Shown: piece by piece, positions 59,095 to 64,000 of the stretch
Numbering within the stretch: the first letter of the stretch is position 1
How the letters are laid out: each line of letters begins with the position of its first letter
Assembly (NCBI RefSeq): GCF_012931685.1
Contig: NZ_JABANC010000001.1
Location: 930,001-994,000 of the forward strand
Direction: 5' to 3'
From: Hanstruepera ponticola
GTDB taxonomy: Bacteria; Bacteroidota; Bacteroidia; Flavobacteriales; Flavobacteriaceae
DNA length: 64,000 nt
Translations under genes and position numbers: made by a program
Notes under the pieces: model-generated
Told to the model about the DNA's origin: nothing
Databases searched by the model: none
The model's input: only the letters and a program-made list of their open reading frames with translations

Positions 59095-62000
59095 TTAAAA
59101 ATAAGCCTTTAACTGAACATTCCCAGTATGTATCACTTTACTGGTTTCAGATTTTCTGCCGTAATAGGTCAGGTTTAAATCTAAATACCTTGTAATTTTT
59201 TTCTGTGCCAACACACTCCAGGTGTAGTTTTTTCCTGGTTGTAAGCCTTCCATCATTTGATAAGCCACAGCGGTATTGGCACTACCAGCAAAATCATTTG
59301 TGAAATAATTAAATTCGCCACTTATGGCAGACTTTTGAAAGTTAGCAAAGGTGAACGAGGCACCATATTTTTGCTGTTTTAAGGTTTCAAAATTACTGAT
59401 GGTATTTTCTTTTGAGGCATATTGAAAGAATACATCAAAACGTGTGTTGTCATTTAAGAGGTATGATAATTTGGGATTCAAGTTGGTTTCGTCAATATCA
59501 AAGTTCTTGCTGGCATAGTTTTCACTGATACTGATGTTATTGTTGAAATTAGATTCCAGATTTAGTAACCAACTGGTGGCAAATTTATGTGTAAACTGCA
59601 GTTTATGACTTTTCAGTTTGCTTTCAATAAAACCAAATGATAAGGTGTTTTTTGTGGCGTTTGTCAAATAGGTGTAAGACGTTGTATAGCGTTGCTTCCC
59701 ACGATTAAAAAACAAAACACTCCTAAAGTTTTGTTGTAATGCCAATTGATTAGCCTCATCACCACCAAACGGATTTAAGTTAAAGGTATTGCCCTCTCGC
59801 TTTTCTTTCCTATCAATTAAAAATGAGGTTTGACTATGAAAATGCGATAATACTTTTAAAAAACCGTGGTCGCTATTTGACCATTGTTGTGGGTTTAAAG
59901 TCAATAATTGGCTCAACCTATTTTGATGGGTTTTAATAAAAACCTGGTTGGGTAACAGCACGCGAATATAATCAGCTTCATCCTGAAATTGTGCTAATTC
60001 AAATTCCTCCAATTCTTGAATACCATTGTTGTTATAATCAATCCACGTGTAAATACCAGTGCCAGATTCTACTTCCACATACGTAAAGTCTTGCTGTGGT
60101 AAGGTACCAGAATTGGTTTCAAAAATAGTATTCCAATAAATGAGTTGTTCAAAAAAACGTTGCCCATAAATTAGACGTGAATTTAAAGACTGTTCATTTT
60201 CTTTATCAGCGTCAACATCTTTCAAAACGCGATAATTGGCATAAATTGATAAATTAGTTTGGTTATTTTGAATAATTCTGGAATCTAAATAAACTGTATT
60301 CGAGGTATTTACTTTTTGAAGGGTGTTGTTTCTAATGCTATCATTGGTTCGGTATTTGTAGCCGACTTCAGCAAATATTTTGGTGCTATCACCAATACCT
60401 GCAAAAACTTCGTATGATTGAAATCGTTGACTCAATGGTGTATAAGCGTTAGTTTCTTTTTCTTTTTGCTCATTGTCTTCCAGGCCTATTCGTGTTCCTG
60501 TCCAAGCTTTGTTAAAACTATAGGTTACTTGATTATAGGAACGTAAGAATGTAGAAGTGTTAGTACTAGCCGTTGCCGATAAAAAACTGGAATTTGAAAT
60601 AATACGCCAACGATTTAAATTGAAATTAAGACCCATCAAATGCCTATTGCCGTTAAAGTTATCAGTGTAATTTAAATGTTCAAACTGATAATTGGCAATT
60701 CCTTTTTTGGTATGAAATAGGCTTAAACCAGATTTGAAAATCAATTGATTGCCAAAGTTGGTAATATTCTGCGAGCCAGTTTCCAAACCTAAATTCCAGT
60801 CACGGTTAAATTCCGCATTATAAATACGCTGAATGGTTCTAAAGTTTTCATTGATATAATCGGTGTCTATATTTGCAGTGATATTCCATAAACTATCATT
60901 TTTCACAATAGCTTGATCAATTTTGAGCTTGGCTGCATAACCGTCATTATTGTCATCATCAATACTTGAGAACAAATTTAAATCGTTCTTGCTGCCTGCT
61001 ATTTCAAAGCCAATATTGGTTTTTTCTGTTGGTGTATAAGCACCATTTACAATAGCCAATTGCAGTTTGGTAGGTGCGACTAGCTGGATAATAGGCTCAT
61101 AATTTCCCTGTGGAATTCCAGCTATGGGCTCTACATATTCATAAATGGTTGAAATAGCATCAATTGAACTTACTATATAATTCCCTTGGTTTTCACCTAC
61201 TAATGAAAATGTGACACTAAATAGCGTGTCATCTGGATTATTGGAAAACACAAAGGCTTCAACACCATTAATAATTTCTTTCTTATAAAGAATACGATTT
61301 TCATTGAAGGCTTCAGGTGTGCTTGAAGGTGCTACCATTAAACTCTTGTCGTCACCAGCTTCAGATAATATTTGAACCTGTTCTTCAGATAGATTTTGCT
61401 GCAGCGGATTATTTTTGGAGTCATTTTCACTATAAACACTTACGCCTAGTTTTAATTTGTCACTTGTATAATTTCCGCCACCAAAAACCACTAAACGCGA
61501 ATAGTTTCTCTCGCTAAATTGGTAATCGACAGTGATTCGCATTTCTGAAGTTATAGGGAAAGTAGCATTAAAGATGATTTCGCCAGCATTATAATCAATA
61601 ATGTAATCTTTATTTTCACCACGTTCTAATGGTATGCCATTTACATAAACCGTTTCGCTTCCCGAAACAATTAGTACATATAACTCTTCATTGGGTCCTC
61701 TCAATTTATAAGGCCCTTGATTGCCTTCTTGAGCTATAAACTGACTTGTAGTAAATTGGCCTCGCACCAAAGCACCAGCAGCAAATAAATTGGTTGTAGA
61801 TTCCGAATGGTTTAATCGGGCATTTATAGAAAGTCCTTGGACGCGTTTGCTGAAATTTCCAAAATAAGAATTGTTGTTTTCTAAATCCACATCACCAGCT
61901 CGTATTTTCCAATTATCACTAAACAATTCAATAAACACCTGGTCAAATTCGTCCAAACGCTGTGAATAACCACTCTCTTGCAAAGGAATATTGGCATCTT

Positions 62001-62529
62001 GAATAGATGCCCTTAATGATACTTTCTCACTTAATTTACCTGTAACCTGTAAATCCAATTCGCTGTTCAATACCGAATTCTGATTATTACCAATAACGAT
62101 ACCACGTGAAATACTACCGGTAGTTGTTAATCCATCAAATGGTGTGAAATTTGATTTTTCGCTAGGTTGGGAAAGCTTATACAATTTCTGCTGATTGGTT
62201 GTATTGGCTAATATGATATCATCTTCTAATTGCCTGTAGGTTTTGGTCAAAAAATCTGGATAAAGTAAATAGCTTATAATTATGGAATCTGATGGGATTG
62301 GGTTTGTAATTGTTAAAGTAGCTTTGGCAAAATCAATTTTATAAAAAGAGGCGTCAACAAAAGAACTGTCTTTAGTCTTGATTGAAAAAAAACTAGAATT
62401 GATACTTACAGAATCGATAACGATTGTGTCAGAAACAGCCACTTTTTTGCTTTTGTAATTAGAGTTTTGGTCTTGAGCAAAAGCACAAAAACCAATAAAA
62501 AATAATAAAAGCGTTGCAGTTAATTTCAT
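59095..62529 (-). CDS. Very large outer-membrane beta-barrel-type protein of unknown function
   Basis: A 1144-residue exported protein, signal peptide 1-18 (ends CAFAQ). After an N-terminal region (to about 150) it has TGSISRGIVIGNNQNSVLNSELDLQVTGKLSEKV, then VYVNGIPLERGENKDYIIDYNAGEIIFN and RITVDYQFSERNYSR, blocks also seen in large Bacteroidota surface proteins of the SprA neighbourhood. The C-terminal two thirds have strongly alternating strands with many Asn/Tyr/Phe and an aromatic last strand (NVQLKAYF), which fits a large transmembrane barrel. It is too short to be SprA (over 2000 residues). There is a short DYNNNGIQELEEFELAQFQD Asp-rich EF-hand-like loop at about 860. It stands alone; no substrate is known. 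Confidence 0.75.
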   Translation of the reverse strand: MKLTATLLLFFIGFCAFAQDQNSNYKSKKVAVSDTIVIDSVSINSSFFSIKTKDSSFVDASFYKIDFAKATLTITNPIPSDSIIISYLLYPDFLTKTYRQLEDDIILANTTNQQKLYKLSQPSEKSNFTPFDGLTTTGSISRGIVIGNNQNSVLNSELDLQVTGKLSEKVSLRASIQDANIPLQESGYSQRLDEFDQVFIELFSDNWKIRAGDVDLENNNSYFGNFSKRVQGLSINARLNHSESTTNLFAAGALVRGQFTTSQFIAQEGNQGPYKLRGPNEELYVLIVSGSETVYVNGIPLERGENKDYIIDYNAGEIIFNATFPITSEMRITVDYQFSERNYSRLVVFGGGNYTSDKLKLGVSVYSENDSKNNPLQQNLSEEQVQILSEAGDDKSLMVAPSSTPEAFNENRILYKKEIINGVEAFVFSNNPDDTLFSVTFSLVGENQGNYIVSSIDAISTIYEYVEPIAGIPQGNYEPIIQLVAPTKLQLAIVNGAYTPTEKTNIGFEIAGSKNDLNLFSSIDDDNNDGYAAKLKIDQAIVKNDSLWNITANIDTDYINENFRTIQRIYNAEFNRDWNLGLETGSQNITNFGNQLIFKSGLSLFHTKKGIANYQFEHLNYTDNFNGNRHLMGLNFNLNRWRIISNSSFLSATASTNTSTFLRSYNQVTYSFNKAWTGTRIGLEDNEQKEKETNAYTPLSQRFQSYEVFAGIGDSTKIFAEVGYKYRTNDSIRNNTLQKVNTSNTVYLDSRIIQNNQTNLSIYANYRVLKDVDADKENEQSLNSRLIYGQRFFEQLIYWNTIFETNSGTLPQQDFTYVEVESGTGIYTWIDYNNNGIQELEEFELAQFQDEADYIRVLLPNQVFIKTHQNRLSQLLTLNPQQWSNSDHGFLKVLSHFHSQTSFLIDRKEKREGNTFNLNPFGGDEANQLALQQNFRSVLFFNRGKQRYTTSYTYLTNATKNTLSFGFIESKLKSHKLQFTHKFATSWLLNLESNFNNNISISENYASKNFDIDETNLNPKLSYLLNDNTRFDVFFQYASKENTISNFETLKQQKYGASFTFANFQKSAISGEFNYFTNDFAGSANTAVAYQMMEGLQPGKNYTWSVLAQKKITRYLDLNLTYYGRKSETSKVIHTGNVQLKAYF

Positions 62530-62651
62530 TTGATACTTAAACTACTTTATATCCAAAATATTTTGTTGATAGTTTTTGTTAAAAGCACTTTAAATTAATA
62601 GTGTAAAAGTAACGCATTATTTATTTTAGCTGAAATTCTAATAAGTTAAAG

Positions 62652-63413
62652 ATGAAAATCATTTCATATAATGTTAATGGTATAAGAGCTGCAATTAATA
62701 AGGGCTTTATAGATTGGTTGAAATCGGCAAATCCTGATGTTATTTGTTTGCAAGAAATTAAAGCCATGGAAGAACAATTGGATTTAAACATTTTTAAAGA
62801 AGCAGGTTATCATTTTCAATATTGGTTTAGTGCTCAAAAAAAAGGGTATAGTGGCGTAGCAATTTTAAGTAAGGTTCAGCCTAATCATATAGAATATGGA
62901 ACAGGAATCGAATCTATGGATTTTGAAGGCAGAAACCTTCGTTTAGATTTTGATCATTTCTCTGTAATGAGTTTATACTTGCCATCTGGAACCAATGACG
63001 CTAGATTGGATCATAAACTAGAATACATGGATATGTTTCAAAACTATATTAATGATTTAAAAGTAGAGATACCCAATCTTATTATTTGTGGTGATTACAA
63101 TATATGCCATGAAGAAATAGATATCCACAATCCCAAAATGAAAGGAGTTTCAGGATTTTTGCCAGTTGAACGTGAATGGATTGGTAACTTTATTAGAAGT
63201 GGTTTTATTGATTCCTTCAGGTATTTACATCCAGAAAAACAAGAATACAGTTGGTGGAGTTACAGAGCCAATGCTAGAGCCAACAATAAAGGTTGGCGAT
63301 TGGATTATGCAATGGTGTCAAAACCTTTACAAGAAAATATAAATAGAGCCGTTATACTTTCGGAAGCAGTGCATAGCGATCATTGTCCTATTTTATTAGA
63401 AATAAGTAACTAA
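62652..63413 (+). CDS. xth: Exodeoxyribonuclease III
   Basis: A 253-residue DNA-repair AP endonuclease/3'-5' exonuclease of the EEP superfamily. Diagnostic blocks: MKIISYNVNGIRAAINKGFIDWL, VICLQEIKA (catalytic Glu), IICGDYNICHEEIDIHNPK, SYRANARANNKGWRLDYAMVS and VHSDHCPILLEI (catalytic His). Length is normal. It is cytoplasmic and works in base-excision repair. It is divergent from the large barrel gene, with 122 bases between. The OmpA-type gene follows after 19 bases, possibly in one message. Confidence 0.95.
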   Translation: MKIISYNVNGIRAAINKGFIDWLKSANPDVICLQEIKAMEEQLDLNIFKEAGYHFQYWFSAQKKGYSGVAILSKVQPNHIEYGTGIESMDFEGRNLRLDFDHFSVMSLYLPSGTNDARLDHKLEYMDMFQNYINDLKVEIPNLIICGDYNICHEEIDIHNPKMKGVSGFLPVEREWIGNFIRSGFIDSFRYLHPEKQEYSWWSYRANARANNKGWRLDYAMVSKPLQENINRAVILSEAVHSDHCPILLEISN

Positions 63414-63432
63414 CAGATTAATAGCATTTTAA

Positions 63433-64000
63433 ATGAAAAAACAAATTTTAGGAGTTTTAGTAATCGTCATGATAAGCTCCTGTGTATCTCCAAAAGTATA
63501 TAAAGATTTAGAAAGTAAATACAATACTTTAAAAGATCAGAATAGAGAACTTGCTTCAGAAAATGATGCCCTTCTAAAGGCAAAAAATCAAGCCTTAAAT
63601 GATTTGAATGCTTTGCAAAAAGAATATGACGAAACGTTGGCGCAACGTGACAAATTACAGCGTGATTATAATGCTACAAAGTCTAGTTTGGATAATCTAA
63701 AAGCATCCTATGATGCACTTGAAAAAAACAGTTCAGCTTCAATTGCTGAAAATGCTCAAAAAAATCGTGAATTATTGGCGCAACTAGAGGCTAAAGAACA
63801 AGCTTTGGCAGCTGAAAATGCGCGATTGGAAAGGCTGAAAAAAGAACTTGAAGATCGATCTAATCGTGTTGCAGAATTGGAAAATGTGTTATCTGCAAAA
63901 GACGCGCAAATGAAGCGTTTAAAAGATGCTATATCTAGTGCGTTGACTGATTTTGAAGGTAAAGGATTAACCGTAGAACAACGCGGTGGAAAGGTTTATG
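63433..64000 (+). CDS. Coiled-coil lipoprotein, probably OmpA family (truncated by window end)
   Basis: The first 189 codons of an open frame. The lipobox is VMISSCVSP (Cys16). From there a long Ala/Glu/Lys/Leu-rich coiled coil continues (EYDETLAQRDKLQRDYNATKS and LEAKEQALAAENARLERLKK) to about residue 170, then DAISSALTDFEGKGLTVEQRGGKVY, the usual sequence just ahead of a peptidoglycan-binding OmpA domain. The OmpA domain itself lies beyond the window, so family membership is inferred from the linker. It would tie the outer membrane to the cell wall. Confidence 0.8.
   Translation, partial: MKKQILGVLVIVMISSCVSPKVYKDLESKYNTLKDQNRELASENDALLKAKNQALNDLNALQKEYDETLAQRDKLQRDYNATKSSLDNLKASYDALEKNSSASIAENAQKNRELLAQLEAKEQALAAENARLERLKKELEDRSNRVAELENVLSAKDAQMKRLKDAISSALTDFEGKGLTVEQRGGKVY

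Noticed and set aside
1-64000. tRNA, rRNA, CRISPR arrays, insertion-sequence transposases or prophage genes
   Set aside because: I looked on both strands and saw none; all gaps between genes are below 300 bases and hold only terminators, promoter boxes or short repeats.

Overview
The window looks like a chromosomal segment of a marine-type member of the Flavobacteriaceae (Bacteroidota). The evidence is an AT-rich sequence, the absence of Shine-Dalgarno motifs, repeated TAnnTTTG (-7) promoter elements, many outer-membrane lipoproteins with a Cys lipobox followed by Asp/Asn/Ser, a TonB receptor with a carboxypeptidase-regulatory N-terminus, a type IX secretion (T9SS) sorting tail, and family names restricted to this phylum (DUF5689, DUF2480, DUF3078, S46 peptidase, GldM-like). 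It is densely coding, with no gene-free stretch above 300 bases. I saw no tRNA, rRNA, CRISPR array, prophage or classical insertion sequence.

Layout. 1-6.5 kb: TonB receptor plus DUF5689 lipoprotein, flanked by two endonuclease/exonuclease/phosphatase paralogues. 6.5-10.1 kb: HflX and a class A penicillin-binding protein. 10.1-21.4 kb: a minus-strand SUF iron-sulfur cluster (sufA, sufB, sufC, sufD, sufS, sufE, sufT, DUF2480, DUF3078). It is interrupted by an NlpE-C-like lipoprotein, a propeller-like protein, a pappalysin-like metalloprotease and a META-domain lipoprotein. 21.5-28.9 kb: a tight minus-strand operon of three tandem choice-of-anchor B (LVIVD) proteins, a propeller-like repeat lipoprotein, an MbnP-family protein with a WxW motif, and a MauG/MbnH-like diheme cytochrome. 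29-37.8 kb: thiL, an alpha/beta hydrolase, brnQ, an Xaa-Pro aminopeptidase, a large BNR/VPS10-like protein and a lipoprotein. 38-41.4 kb: sdhCAB. 41.5-46 kb: M28 peptidase, a membrane-bound MutS-like ATPase, an orphan GldM-like protein and a thioredoxin/TPR protein. 46-48.1 kb: a LytS/LytR-type two-component pair split by a small GIY-YIG nuclease cassette. 48.2-64 kb: an S46 peptidase, a methionine/glutamine transaminase with omega-amidase, ComF, glycyl-tRNA synthetase, a 1144-residue outer-membrane protein, exonuclease III and a truncated OmpA-type lipoprotein.

The most unusual structure is at 47.0-47.5 kb. A 99-codon GIY-YIG gene is bounded by 26-bp inverted repeats (one mismatch) that are themselves hairpins. 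Outside these lies an imperfect direct repeat of about 32 bp matching the 5' end of the response-regulator gene. This looks like a minimal mobile or homing-like cassette that inserted at a former ATGA stop/start overlap between the kinase and regulator genes. The second notable system is the MbnH/MbnP pair. In methanotrophs such a pair makes a kynurenine-dependent copper site; here it is co-transcribed with three LVIVD proteins.

All functional names come from reading motifs and lengths by eye. No database search was run.
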